This document shows, one piece after another, positions 17,588 to 26,526 of a stretch of 56,506 bases of DNA (positions are counted from its first letter, which is position 1; each line of letters starts with the position of its first letter). The position numbers and the translations under genes were made by a program. The DNA is from Pirellula sp. (lineage in GTDB: Bacteria > Planctomycetota > Planctomycetia > Pirellulales > Pirellulaceae), in NCBI GenBank assembly GCA_025459355.1, contig JALOQS010000002.1:1-56506 (forward strand), given 5' to 3'. The notes below the pieces were generated by a model, which made no database searches, was not told where the DNA came from, and worked only from the letters and a program-made list of their open reading frames with translations.

Positions 17588-18529
17588 TCAGCCGGTATAG
17601 GGGGCAAACAATGGGGTCGAGAGGTATCGCTCGCCCAAGCTGCACATAATGGTGACGATTCGCTTTCCGCGAAACTCGGGGCGCATCGCAACTTGTACGG
17701 CGGCCCATGCATTGGCACCGGAACTGATACCAGCCATGATGCCTTCTTCTTGAGCAAGCCGCTGCCCCCAAGCAAAGGCGACTTCATCCTCGACCGTTAC
17801 GACCTCGTCGACAATCGACCGATCTAAGTTCTTAGGCACGAACCCTGCGCCGATTCCTTGTATTCGATGGCGTCCGGCTTTGCCACCACTAATCACAGGA
17901 GAGGATGCGGGCTCGACTGCAATCGCTTTGAAATCCGGATTTCTCGCTTTGATGTATCTCGCGACTCCGGTCAAGGTACCGCCGGTACCAACTCCAGCGA
18001 CAATTGCATCGATCTTGCCATCCGTGTCTGCCCAAATTTCCGGACCCGTCGTTAGCTCGTGGGCGCGTGGATTAGCCGGGTTCTCAAATTGCTGAGGCAT
18101 CCAACCGTTCTTGTCATTGAGCAGCAACTCCTCTGCTTTAGCGATCGCGCCTCTCATTCCATCTGCTGCAGGGGTTAGCACAAGATTCGCACCGAGTGCC
18201 CTCAACAACGCTCTTCGCTCCACCGACATCGATTCGGGCATCGCCAGAGTCAGTTTGTATCCTTTGGCTGCCGCAATAAAGGCCAAGGCAATTCCGGTGT
18301 TGCCGCTAGTTGGCTCGATGATATGGGTACTAGGGGTTAATCGGCCAGACTTTTCCGCCTCTTCAATCATGGATCTGCCAATCCGATCCTTGACACTGCT
18401 CATCGGATTAAAGAATTCGCATTTCGCAAAGACCGTGGCATATTCTGGTGATAGGACACGGCGCAGCCGTATCATAGGCGTGTGTCCGACTGTCTCGACG
18501 ATGTTTTCATAGGTCTTTCCGTGAAGCAT
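17588..18529 (-). CDS. cysK: Cysteine synthase A (O-acetylserine sulfhydrylase)
   Basis: 313 residues. A PLP enzyme that makes cysteine from O-acetylserine and sulfide. PLP lysine is K47 in SSVKDRI; the substrate loop TSGNTG is at 74-79; the phosphate loop [10 protein letters not shown] and the C-terminal GISSGA block are intact, and the length is normal. ATG 18529 is preceded by AAGGGA. It lies 119 bases after the cysteine desulfurase on the same strand, so it may belong to the encapsulin transcript, and it is convergent with cysE. Together these supply cysteine, the substrate of the encapsulated desulfurase. Confidence 0.95.
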   Translation of the reverse strand: MLHGKTYENIVETVGHTPMIRLRRVLSPEYATVFAKCEFFNPMSSVKDRIGRSMIEEAEKSGRLTPSTHIIEPTSGNTGIALAFIAAAKGYKLTLAMPESMSVERRALLRALGANLVLTPAADGMRGAIAKAEELLLNDKNGWMPQQFENPANPRAHELTTGPEIWADTDGKIDAIVAGVGTGGTLTGVARYIKARNPDFKAIAVEPASSPVISGGKAGRHRIQGIGAGFVPKNLDRSIVDEVVTVEDEVAFAWGQRLAQEEGIMAGISSGANAWAAVQVAMRPEFRGKRIVTIMCSLGERYLSTPLFAPYTG

Positions 18530-18648
18530 ATTCCGATCCCTTGTTCAGTAAGCAGCATGAATCCTTGATAAATGGAAGGGCAATCAATCGGTTCACCGAA
18601 TGGCGGTGTTACTGCGATCTATTCTGCCAATCCATCAACCGCGGTTAC

Positions 18649-20592
18649 TTACACTTTCCGTGCCAGTTGATGGATGACTGACAACATTCGATCGATTTCT
18701 TCGTGAGTGTTGTACAGGGCAAATGATGGACGCACGGTGGTCTCCAGGCCGAAATGCCTAAGTGACGGCTGTGCGCAGTGATGTCCGGTACGAACGGCGA
18801 TACCATGACGATTCAGTTCCTTGCCTACAGCCTCGGTCGAATAGCGGTCCAATGTAAAGGAAACCAATCCAACCTTTTCCTTAGCATGCCCGTAGATCGT
18901 GACCCCTTTGATGCGAGAAAGTCCGTGTTGGGCATGCTCCAGCAACGAGTGTTCATAGTGCAGAAGTGCATGCGGATCAAACTGCTCAAGGTACTCTAAG
19001 GCGGCTCGTAATCCGACTGCATCTCCGATGCTAGGTGTTCCTGCCTCGAATTTCGCCGGCGCATCGGAATAGGTGGTTTCTTGGAAGGTCACTCTTTGAA
19101 TCATATTGCCACCACCTTGCCATGGTGGGAGCATATCCTGCAAATCAGGATGGACGTAGACTGCCCCAATTCCAGTTGGGGCAAAAATCTTATGGCCCGA
19201 GAAGACAAAGAAATCGCAACCGATTTCCGAAACATTAATCGGCATGTGTGCGATGGATTGTGCTCCGTCAACAATGAATCGTGCGCCGCGTTTGTGTGCC
19301 ATGGCTGACATGTCTTCGACTGGCAACACCGTGCCTAACGTGTTGGATGCATGACTGACGCTAACGATTTTCGTCTTAGGTGATAGCAAGCGACGATACT
19401 CATCCAGCATGATTTCTCCGTTGTCATCGAAGGGGATGACTCGGATCTTGGCGTTGATTCGCTTTGCCAGCAACTGCCAAGGGACGATGTTGGCATGATG
19501 CTCCAATTCCGAAAGAAGAATCTCGTCCCCATCCTTGAGAAATGGCTGGCAGACATTGGCTAAGAAGTTCATCCCCTCGGTGGTACCGCGAACAAACACG
19601 ATATCCTTTGAAGAATCTGCACGAATGAATCTTTGAACGGTTTCGCGAGCGGATTCATAGTGATCTGTCGCTCGGGCAGCAAGCGTGTGTGCCGCGCGAT
19701 GAATGTTCGAATAATCCTTTCGATAAAAGGATGACATCGCATCGATGACTGAGTTTGGTTTGTGGGTTGTGGCTGCGTTGTCAAACCAAACAAGTGGATG
19801 ACCATTCACCGTTTGGTGCAACGCGGGAAAATCACCTCGAATAGACTCAACGTCCACGGGGCGATATCCAGCCGGCCGATAAGGCTTTGCTGTGAAAGGA
19901 GATTCAGGCCCCTTTGAAAAACTATTCGGAACGCTTGTTCGGCTCAGATGATTGGGAAGCTTTGATACGGCATGATCTGGATTGATATCCATCGCCGGTG
20001 CTGATTCTTTCCCGAGGAGAGACTGCAGAGATCTCGGTTGCCGTAGTTTATCCACCGCCGATTTGGCTTGCGCGGCGGGTGTCATGGGCAAGCTATTGGG
20101 TGAAGCAGCCCTTAGCATGGCCGCTAACACAGGAGCTGGCAAGTCGGACTGGCCAGTTGTTGGAAGCTTGGACAAATCAGGTTCGCTGGCTTGACCTGCA
20201 TCGCTCTTTAGCTCCGTAGGCATTGGCTGGTAATGGCCAACGGAGCCTGGACTTTCGGCGTGGGGGACTGGTGGATACCCAGTTCGCGTAGGAAGAAACG
20301 AACTCTGAGAATCGATCGAATCGAATTGCTCACGATTAGGAGTGATTCCAAACACGCGACTATTCACCGCCGCCGAGCTCGAGGGAGTCGGTCTCTTGAG
20401 CTGTGACGCGAGATCCAATAAACGCCGAGTCACCTCGTTAGAAGAAACATCTTCAAACGTTTCTGGACGAGGAGCGTTGTGGCTGAAATCCGGCAGATTG
20501 TTGTCCACAATTGCAGGGCTCTCAACCAACGAAGCTTGTTGGTCCATGGCATCGATATCGACCGATGACTTTTCAGGATAGGAAAAAGCCAT
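18649..20592 (-). CDS. Cysteine desulfurase with long disordered N-terminal extension (encapsulin cargo)
   Basis: 647 residues. The catalytic core (about 246-647) is a SufS/type II cysteine desulfurase: PLP lysine K468 in FSGHK, and persulfide-forming C606 in RTGHHCAQP. It releases sulfur from cysteine as an enzyme-bound persulfide, giving alanine. Residues 1-245 are an added region rich in Pro, Ser, Ala and Asn with no fold but three short helix-like stretches: EVTRRLLDLASQL (53-65), LPAPVLAAMLRAA (151-163) and PRSLQSLLG (186-194). Known encapsulated cysteine desulfurases carry such an extension for packaging into Family 2 encapsulins. It starts 3 bases after the encapsulin stop, so it is co-translated with the shell. 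No SufE/SufU acceptor is in the window. Confidence 0.92.
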   Translation of the reverse strand: MAFSYPEKSSVDIDAMDQQASLVESPAIVDNNLPDFSHNAPRPETFEDVSSNEVTRRLLDLASQLKRPTPSSSAAVNSRVFGITPNREQFDSIDSQSSFLPTRTGYPPVPHAESPGSVGHYQPMPTELKSDAGQASEPDLSKLPTTGQSDLPAPVLAAMLRAASPNSLPMTPAAQAKSAVDKLRQPRSLQSLLGKESAPAMDINPDHAVSKLPNHLSRTSVPNSFSKGPESPFTAKPYRPAGYRPVDVESIRGDFPALHQTVNGHPLVWFDNAATTHKPNSVIDAMSSFYRKDYSNIHRAAHTLAARATDHYESARETVQRFIRADSSKDIVFVRGTTEGMNFLANVCQPFLKDGDEILLSELEHHANIVPWQLLAKRINAKIRVIPFDDNGEIMLDEYRRLLSPKTKIVSVSHASNTLGTVLPVEDMSAMAHKRGARFIVDGAQSIAHMPINVSEIGCDFFVFSGHKIFAPTGIGAVYVHPDLQDMLPPWQGGGNMIQRVTFQETTYSDAPAKFEAGTPSIGDAVGLRAALEYLEQFDPHALLHYEHSLLEHAQHGLSRIKGVTIYGHAKEKVGLVSFTLDRYSTEAVGKELNRHGIAVRTGHHCAQPSLRHFGLETTVRPSFALYNTHEEIDRMLSVIHQLARKV

Positions 20593-20595
20593 GGA

Positions 20596-22053
20596 TTAAA
20601 TCCCGGATCCGTTGTCAAACGACTTAGGTACACGTTGCAAATAGTCGTGGTAGTAGCCAACCTCGACGTTTTCGAGTACCCCGACCGCATCGTCCGTTAG
20701 CACCGCTGCCGAGAAATAGAGGGTTAACAAATAGGAGCTAACTCCGAGGCTATCCAGTCCCATAAGTCTAGCAGAGAGGCTCGGCGCGATTTCCCCTTCG
20801 ATACCGGATTGATGCAGCCCCACAACTCCTTGATCCTCCTCGCCGACTCTGACCAGTAGAATGCTAGTGGTGCCGGATGATTGCCGGGATTGGTATCGAT
20901 TTGTAACCTCAAGTTTATCGCAAGGCACAATCGGAATCCCACGCCATGAAATCATCGGCGCTCCGAAAATGTTCACGGTAACGGGTGGCACGCCTCGCCA
21001 AGTGCATTCACGGAGAAACGCGGCAATCGCTTTCGGGTGTGCGAGGAAGAATGCCGGCTTTTTCCAGACCAGTGCTAATAGCTCGTCCATGTCATCTGGG
21101 GTCGGCGCACCGTATCTAGGGGTGAGCCGCATCGCGGGATCCACAGAATGCAAGAGACCGAATTTCTTACTGTTGATGAGCTCCCATTCTTGACGTTCTT
21201 TAATCCCCTCGATGGTCAATCTCATCTGCTCTTCGAGTTGATTGTAGGGACCGTTGTAAAGATCGGAGACGCGAGTGTGAACACGAACAACAGTCTGCAC
21301 CGCTGATAGCGAGTATTCGCGAGGCGTCGGAGAATAGTCGACAAAGGTCTCCGGAATTTCAACATTCTCAGCAAAGCCCGATACCAAATCGATGTTTCGC
21401 TCTCCGTATCTATTGACACTGGAACGTAGTTCTTGATGTTCGACAATGGCTTTTTGGAACGCTTCGACAAGATTGGGATTGCCAGCGAGGAGAGACTCCA
21501 ATTCTTTTCGAGACAGAGTCAAAAGCACACATGGAGTAATGGTCCGAATGGTAGCATCGGAAGGACGATCTGACGTCAACTCAGCCTCGCCAAAGAACTC
21601 ACCATCCGAAAGCAATGCGATTCGCAAATCACTACCGTGAATCCCCTTGCTTAGAACTTCGACTTGGCCTTGAGCGATCACAAAGAATTTGCTGCCATCT
21701 TCCCCTTCAACAAGAAGCTTATTCCCAATAGCAACCTTTTCCGTTCGAAACGCACCCACCATACGATCCAACACGGCATCGGGGAGCTTGGAAAACAAAG
21801 GAACGCTCCGAAGGGCATTGGGTGGCAGGGATGCCGTGCCATCTACGAAGTCCACCGCTATCCGCTCGGCTTTCGATAATTCGACTTTGGTTCGATTAAC
21901 TCGATATGTACCACCATCGACTTGTACCCAAGGTAGTAGCCGTAGCAAATGCCGCGGCGTGATGGACATCATCTTCGGAGATGTCTTGCTGGTCGTGGCC
22001 AAATTGCGTGCAACGGTTGTCGTAACACTTCGCTGTAACAAGCTATCGCTCAT
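20596..22053 (-). CDS. Family 2 (2B-type) encapsulin shell protein with cNMP-binding-like domain
   Basis: 485 residues from ATG 22053 (AGGA upstream; the TTG at 22080 is unlikely). The N-terminal arm VARNLATTSKTSPKMMSITP and then LLPWVQVDGGTYRVNR is the signature of Family 2 (SrpI-like) encapsulins. An inserted cyclic-nucleotide-binding-like domain spans about 82-210 (LFSKLPDAVLDRMV ... GEFFGEAELTSDRPSDAT). The HK97-type shell follows (215-475), including QEWELINSKKFGLLHSVDP, KKPAFFLAHPKAI and NIFGAPMISWRGIPIVPCDK. The insert places it with Family 2B in the published scheme. The phosphate-binding Arg expected before the Ala-Thr of the cassette appears replaced by Ser, so nucleotide binding is doubtful. 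It self-assembles into a protein compartment; the cargo is the next gene. Confidence 0.9.
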   Translation of the reverse strand: MSDSLLQRSVTTTVARNLATTSKTSPKMMSITPRHLLRLLPWVQVDGGTYRVNRTKVELSKAERIAVDFVDGTASLPPNALRSVPLFSKLPDAVLDRMVGAFRTEKVAIGNKLLVEGEDGSKFFVIAQGQVEVLSKGIHGSDLRIALLSDGEFFGEAELTSDRPSDATIRTITPCVLLTLSRKELESLLAGNPNLVEAFQKAIVEHQELRSSVNRYGERNIDLVSGFAENVEIPETFVDYSPTPREYSLSAVQTVVRVHTRVSDLYNGPYNQLEEQMRLTIEGIKERQEWELINSKKFGLLHSVDPAMRLTPRYGAPTPDDMDELLALVWKKPAFFLAHPKAIAAFLRECTWRGVPPVTVNIFGAPMISWRGIPIVPCDKLEVTNRYQSRQSSGTTSILLVRVGEEDQGVVGLHQSGIEGEIAPSLSARLMGLDSLGVSSYLLTLYFSAAVLTDDAVGVLENVEVGYYHDYLQRVPKSFDNGSGI

Positions 22054-22080
22054 GTGGTATAAATCCTGAAAGTCAACCAA

Positions 22081-22236
22081 AAAAAAAAGACACGTTATGA
22101 ATGAAGTCGAACGTCCAAACGCCCGGCGGATAACCTAGTAGATAACCTCGATAAAACTCTAGCGATAACAAGCTTTGCAAGTCACCAACTCTCGCCTTTT
22201 CATCGACCTATCCACGCTTATTCATGAACCCATCAA
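22081..22236. other. Encapsulin leader region
   Basis: Together with the promoter candidate this is the gap between the regulator gene and the encapsulin start. It holds an A11 run (22079-22089), which reads as a T run in the leader on the minus strand. No gene or riboswitch fold is recognised. Confidence 0.4.
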
Positions 22237-22251
22237 GCATGCAAAACACCA
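22237..22251 (-). promoter_or_regulatory. Weak candidate sigma-54 promoter of the encapsulin operon
   Basis: Read on the minus strand the sequence is TGGTGTTTTGCATGC, preceded by T and followed by T. The invariant GG and GC are 12 bases apart and YRY follows the GG, but the -12 element is ATGC rather than TTGC. Predicted start is near 22225, giving a leader of about 170 bases. It is weaker than the elements before cysE and sbp. Confidence 0.3.
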
Positions 22252-22351
22252 AGATCATAAAGCAGTTCAACGGCTTCGCAACGTAACAAATCGTTAGAAT
22301 TTTTGTTGTTTTGATACCGATCAATTCCTAAGGGTGGCCATCAAATATGAT

Positions 22352-22365
22352 CGTGATATATCACG
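22352..22365. promoter_or_regulatory. 14-bp perfect palindrome upstream of the encapsulin operon
   Basis: CGTGATATATCACG is a perfect dyad overlapping the stop codon of the regulator gene, about 100 bases upstream of the encapsulin promoter candidate. Its position would suit an upstream activating site, but it does not match the palindromes near cysE and sbp. Confidence 0.35.
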
Positions 22366-23980
22366 GCTCGCGATAGACGCTCCATTCGATTCCGAGCTTA
22401 CGCATTTTGGCTCGGAGCGTGTGCGGGTTAATGTTCAAAAGCTTCGCCGCACCACGCTTGCCTTCAATTTGTCCACGAGCCTTTTGCAGCGCCCGTTCAA
22501 TATGCTTGCGAACGGCATCATCCAGTGTTAGCAACGTCTCTGAATCGCTTATCTTTGATGGTTCGCTACGGGCTGGGTCTTGCGATGGCGTTTGCCTTAC
22601 GATTTGCTCCGGGATAACCTCGTAAAAAGTGGGTTCATCCGACTCGATGCCGATGTCGTATTTAGGAGCGCTGCCTAACCCTAACGCGTTGGCAATCTCA
22701 AGCCGTGTGCCGCGACCAAGTATTACGGCTCGATCCATCACAGCTTGTAACTCTCGTATGTTTCCCGGCCATCGATACTCGATCAATTGTTTGATGTCTG
22801 CGGGATTCAAGTCGACGTAGGGCAACCCAAATTTGGCCGCAGCTCGTTTCGCAAAATGTCGCGATAAAGCGGGGATGTCTTCGATCCTCTCACAAAGTCG
22901 GGGTAGCAAAATCGGAAACATATTGATTCGATACCAAAGGTCCTCGCGAAAGGTTCTCTGCTGAACCATAGTAGCAAGATCGCGGTGAGTCGCAGCGATG
23001 ATGCGAACATCGACATGGATCAACGATTCGCCACCGACTCGTTCGATTTGATGCTCTTGTAATACGCGAAGCAATCGTACTTGCGCGGCTAAGGGAAGTT
23101 CGCCGATCTCATCGAGAAAAAGCGTTCCGCCGTTTGCTCGTTCAAACCAACCTCGCCTTTGGTCCGAGGCTCCCGTAAAGCTTCCTTTTTCATGGCCAAA
23201 TAGTTGCGAGTCAATCAGCTCGGACGGAATCGCGCCGCAATTGACACGAATAAACGGACGCTCTGCGCGCGCGGAGCGTTGGTGTATGGCTCGCGCTACG
23301 ACCTCTTTACCGGTACCGGTATCTCCAAGAATCAATACCGGCATATCGGCCGGAGCAACCAGCTCGACTCGTTCCATGACCGTTCTCAACCCTGACTCCG
23401 CCCCAACCAACGACTCAAGGTTTTTGGATTGGAGCTCATCTGACGGTTGGCTCGTTCTGAGGCCCGCAGCAGACGAACTATGTAAGGTATTGAGCAGCAG
23501 CCATGTAGGGCCGATAAGCGACTCGAGCAGATAATGTTGATCTTCGCGGATTGTGCGTCCAGATTCCAATTCGATCAACATCACCCCATAGGCAAAATTC
23601 CGCCATTCTCCGAATGGACGTCGAACGGCAATGGCAACAGCTTCCCCCTCAACGACATCAGGGGCCAACGTAGCAAGCTTGCCAGTTCGTCGCAGTCCAA
23701 TCTGACGAAGCACTTCGTTTCGATCTAGCCAATCGAAAATCTCCTGCCATTTCGAGTCGGTGCAGCCAAGCGTTAATTCGTGGGTAACGACGCCTGTCGT
23801 ATTTACGGCAGCAACATGCTTGAGCGATTTGCTTTGGGCATCAACGCCAACCAGAAAAAGACCTCGGGCGGGTATTCCAAGTCGAATCCTTTCGAGCAAA
23901 CCCGTTAATGCTATGGTTGTACTGGACTCGCGGAACATAACGTCCCAGATCGATTTTGACTCCGCTAACTCCTTAGTCAT
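22361..23980 (-). CDS. Sigma-54-dependent transcriptional activator with GAF-like sensor
   Basis: 539 residues. An N-terminal GAF-like sensory region (about 10-165) precedes a complete AAA+ sigma-54 interaction domain: Walker A GDTGTGKE (219-226), the sigma-54 contact loop GSFTGA (266-271; the usual form is GAFTGA), Walker B GTLFLDEIGE (285-294) and the WPGNIRELQ segment (404-412). A Fis-type helix-turn-helix follows (about 505-530, KRGAAKLLNINPHTLRAKM). There is no receiver domain, so control is probably by a ligand at the GAF domain rather than phosphorylation. It sits between the encapsulin operon and the divergent sulfate transporter, and sigma-54-like elements precede both, so it is likely their activator. 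Confidence 0.9.
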   Translation of the reverse strand: MTKELAESKSIWDVMFRESSTTIALTGLLERIRLGIPARGLFLVGVDAQSKSLKHVAAVNTTGVVTHELTLGCTDSKWQEIFDWLDRNEVLRQIGLRRTGKLATLAPDVVEGEAVAIAVRRPFGEWRNFAYGVMLIELESGRTIREDQHYLLESLIGPTWLLLNTLHSSSAAGLRTSQPSDELQSKNLESLVGAESGLRTVMERVELVAPADMPVLILGDTGTGKEVVARAIHQRSARAERPFIRVNCGAIPSELIDSQLFGHEKGSFTGASDQRRGWFERANGGTLFLDEIGELPLAAQVRLLRVLQEHQIERVGGESLIHVDVRIIAATHRDLATMVQQRTFREDLWYRINMFPILLPRLCERIEDIPALSRHFAKRAAAKFGLPYVDLNPADIKQLIEYRWPGNIRELQAVMDRAVILGRGTRLEIANALGLGSAPKYDIGIESDEPTFYEVIPEQIVRQTPSQDPARSEPSKISDSETLLTLDDAVRKHIERALQKARGQIEGKRGAAKLLNINPHTLRAKMRKLGIEWSVYREP

Positions 23981-24497
23981 TTCCCTATTGCTTCTTCCGT
24001 TGGATCGAAATCGACCTGTCCGAGATCCCTTGTGGTTTTTTATCTTTGTCCGCAGCTACATCAACTGGGCTGCTGACTCGCGGTGCTGGTCGTGTTGCTA
24101 ATCGCGTGCCACAAATTATCAGACAACCCGTAGTTATCCGACGCAACGTCCCAAAGTACCTGGAACAAGCACGATGTTGTGTTGCTTTTCCTGCAATGCT
24201 CTCGCGTTCACAACGCCCAGGCCCGGCCGCGTGATCGGCTCATCGAGTCGTTCCCGTGTCCTATCCTGCATCCCCATATTCTAATCTAGCAGGCCAGATT
24301 ATTTAACGGCCGGCCGTGCCTTATGCTGGAATGTGCTTCTAGCAGAAATCGATTTTAGAAGAATCATTTTGCTTGGGATGCGTGAAACGGGTGGGCCTCA
24401 AACCAGAGTTTATTCGGCAATTTGAGCTATTGATATAGAGGAATTGGCTTTGCTTGCATTTCTTGGTTTTCAGATCGCAAACAGGGCAGAGCGATTC
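23981..24497. promoter_or_regulatory. Divergent regulator/sbp intergenic region with palindrome
   Basis: No gene is present. At 24306-24317 is a perfect 12-bp palindrome, ACGGCCGGCCGT, about 180 bases upstream of the sbp -24 element, a typical enhancer distance. It shares the central GCCGGC with the palindrome upstream of cysE (16237-16248). Twelve-base palindromes also arise by chance several times in a window this size. Confidence 0.4.
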
Positions 24498-24512
24498 TGG
24501 CCCGCTGTTTGC
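24498..24512 (+). promoter_or_regulatory. Sigma-54 promoter of the sulfate transporter operon
   Basis: TGGCCCGCTGTTTGC matches TGGCACG-N4-TTGC with one mismatch in the -24 box and a full TTGC, with correct GG-GC spacing; it is preceded by C. The predicted start is near 24524, about 58 bases before the chosen sbp ATG. It argues against the longer reading frame that begins at 24444. Confidence 0.7.
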
Positions 24513-24581
24513 GGTTGGGGGGCACATCAGATGCAACACATGCAAAGTGCCCATCAAGTTCGAATGGTTAAGGACAGTGAA

Positions 24582-25649
24582 ATGTACAAATATCGCGGAG
24601 CGATTTTCCAAGTAACGATTCTTGTCGGGCTCATGATGTGCCTGGGGTGTCAACCAGGCTCCTCGGGCAACACTGGGGGCAACGCCGGTGGCAACACACC
24701 ATCGAAGCTAACCATTCTCAATGTCTCCTACGATCCCACTCGAGAGTTCTACACTGAGTTCAATCAGGAATTCGAGACTCACTGGTTGGCGAAGTCGGGC
24801 CAATCGCTTACGGTCGATCAATCGCATGGAGGTGGCGGGAAACAAGCGCGTGCGGTGATCGATGGTTTGAAAGCAGATGTGGTTACACTCGCACTCTCGT
24901 ACGACATTGATCAAATTGCCGAGAAGACAAAAGCGTTTCCTCGCGATTGGCAAAAGCGGCTGCCGAACAATAGTTGCCCGTACACCTCGACGATCGTGTT
25001 TTTAGTTCGAAAAGGAAATCCAAAACAGATCAAGGATTGGAACGATCTAACGCGGAGCGATGTGCAAGTCATCACGCCTAATCCCAAGACCTCGGGCGGG
25101 GCTCGTTACAACTATCTGGCTGCTTGGGGCTATGCACTTCGTCAACCGAATGGCAATGATGAGACGGCGTTTGAATTCGTGAAGTCGATCTTCAAGAATG
25201 TTCCGGTCTTAGATTCCGGGGCTCGTGGTTCCACGACAACGTTTATCCAACGCGAGATTGGCGATGTGTTACTCACGTGGGAGAATGAAGCGTTTCTTTC
25301 CGTCAATGAATTCGGGCCACAGGATTTGGACATTGTAATTCCATCCATGAGTATCATCGCCGAGCCGCCGGTGACTGTTGTGGACGAGAATGCCAAAGCG
25401 AATAACGCTTTAGATGTTGCGACTGCCTATCTCGAGTATTTGTACTCGCCTGTTGGGCAGAAGCTAGCGGCCAAGCATTTCTACCGACCGTACAGTCCGG
25501 AGCATGCTGATCCCGCCGACTTGGCCCGTTTCCCGAAGCTCGAACTTTTTTCGATCGACGAAGTTTTTGGTGGTTGGACCAAAGCGCAAACAACGCACTT
25601 CAACGATGGTGGTGTGTTCGATCGAATATATGCCGTCGAAAAGCCATAG
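24582..25649 (+). CDS. sbp: Sulfate-binding lipoprotein of the ABC importer
   Basis: 355 residues from ATG 24582, preceded by AAGGA and starting a lipoprotein signal ([11 protein letters not shown], probable lipidated C23); the frame upstream to 24444 contains the promoter. The Gly/Asn-rich linker is followed by the sulfate-binding fold with family blocks [15 protein letters not shown] (43-57), [12 protein letters not shown] (81-92), [19 protein letters not shown] and LLTWENEA. It captures sulfate (possibly thiosulfate) outside the membrane and hands it to CysT/CysW. It is the first gene of the sbp-cysT-cysW-cysA operon. Confidence 0.94.
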   Translation: MYKYRGAIFQVTILVGLMMCLGCQPGSSGNTGGNAGGNTPSKLTILNVSYDPTREFYTEFNQEFETHWLAKSGQSLTVDQSHGGGGKQARAVIDGLKADVVTLALSYDIDQIAEKTKAFPRDWQKRLPNNSCPYTSTIVFLVRKGNPKQIKDWNDLTRSDVQVITPNPKTSGGARYNYLAAWGYALRQPNGNDETAFEFVKSIFKNVPVLDSGARGSTTTFIQREIGDVLLTWENEAFLSVNEFGPQDLDIVIPSMSIIAEPPVTVVDENAKANNALDVATAYLEYLYSPVGQKLAAKHFYRPYSPEHADPADLARFPKLELFSIDEVFGGWTKAQTTHFNDGGVFDRIYAVEKP

Positions 25650-25674
25650 TGCTTCCTATTTGTTTACTCGTTGC

Positions 25675-25680
25675 AGGAGG
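25675..25680 (+). promoter_or_regulatory. Ribosome-binding site fixing the cysT start
   Basis: AGGAGG lies 6 bases before the GTG at 25687. It shows that translation starts there rather than at upstream in-frame ATGs inside sbp. Confidence 0.85.
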
Positions 25681-25686
25681 CTTGGT

Positions 25687-26526
25687 GTGAGTCGGACCTT
25701 TCGACAATATAGCGTGATTCCGGGTTTCGGATTGACTTTGGGTTACACGATCACTTACTTAAGTTTGATCGTACTGATTCCGTTATCGATGCTGTTCTTC
25801 AGGACAGCCGGTATGGGTTGGGAGCGATTTTGGAGCACCATCTCCGATCCGAGAGTGGTGGCCTCCTACAAACTGACCTTCGGTGCATCGTTGATTGCCA
25901 CATTGATCAACGTTGTGTTCGGTGGCATCGTGGCATGGACATTGGTTCGCTACAAATTTCCAGGAAAAACCTTGATCGATGCCATGGTCGATCTACCGTT
26001 TGCGATTCCGACAGCGGTTTCCGGCATAGCCTTGACAGCGGTCTATTCGAAGAATGGATGGATCGGTCAGTATCTAGAGCCTATGGGTTTCAAGATTGCG
26101 TTTGCTTACCCAGGCGTGGTCGTTGCGATGACCTTTATCGGGTTGCCGTTTGTCGTTCGAACATTGCAGCCCGCCATTGAGGATTTGCACAAAGAAAACG
26201 AAGAAGCGTCAGCTAGTCTGGGTGCCACGCGGTTGCAAACGTTTCGATACGTAATCTTGCCGGCCATTCTGCCGTCTCTGCTTACCGGTTTCGCGATGGC
26301 TTTTGCGAGAGCCCTAGGCGAGTATGGTTCCATCGTGTTCATCTCTGGTAATTTGCCCATGAAGACTGAGATTACGACTTGGATCATTACGCAAAAACTC
26401 GATCAGTACGATACCGAAGGTGCGACAGCTATTGCACTGGTCATGCTCCTCTCTTCCTTTGCCGTACTCTTTACCATCAACGCCATTCAATGGTGGATCA
26501 GCCAAAGACATCGAGGTGTGTCATGA
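25687..26526 (+). CDS. cysT: Sulfate ABC transporter permease CysT
   Basis: 279 residues from a GTG with a perfect AGGAGG site; the length is typical of CysT/CysU. About six transmembrane helices are visible, beginning with [19 protein letters not shown]. The cytoplasmic coupling loop [20 protein letters not shown] is the EAA motif that contacts the ATPase. The following block [31 protein letters not shown] is characteristic of sulfate permeases. It overlaps cysW by 4 bases (ATGA). Confidence 0.93.
   Translation: MSRTFRQYSVIPGFGLTLGYTITYLSLIVLIPLSMLFFRTAGMGWERFWSTISDPRVVASYKLTFGASLIATLINVVFGGIVAWTLVRYKFPGKTLIDAMVDLPFAIPTAVSGIALTAVYSKNGWIGQYLEPMGFKIAFAYPGVVVAMTFIGLPFVVRTLQPAIEDLHKENEEASASLGATRLQTFRYVILPAILPSLLTGFAMAFARALGEYGSIVFISGNLPMKTEITTWIITQKLDQYDTEGATAIALVMLLSSFAVLFTINAIQWWISQRHRGVS

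Noticed and set aside
24444-24581. N-terminal extension of the sulfate-binding protein
   Set aside because: It contains the sigma-54 promoter, and the lipoprotein signal starts at 24582 after a good AAGGA site.
25504-25686. N-terminal extension of CysT overlapping sbp
   Set aside because: A perfect AGGAGG precedes the GTG at 25687, and the resulting length matches the family.
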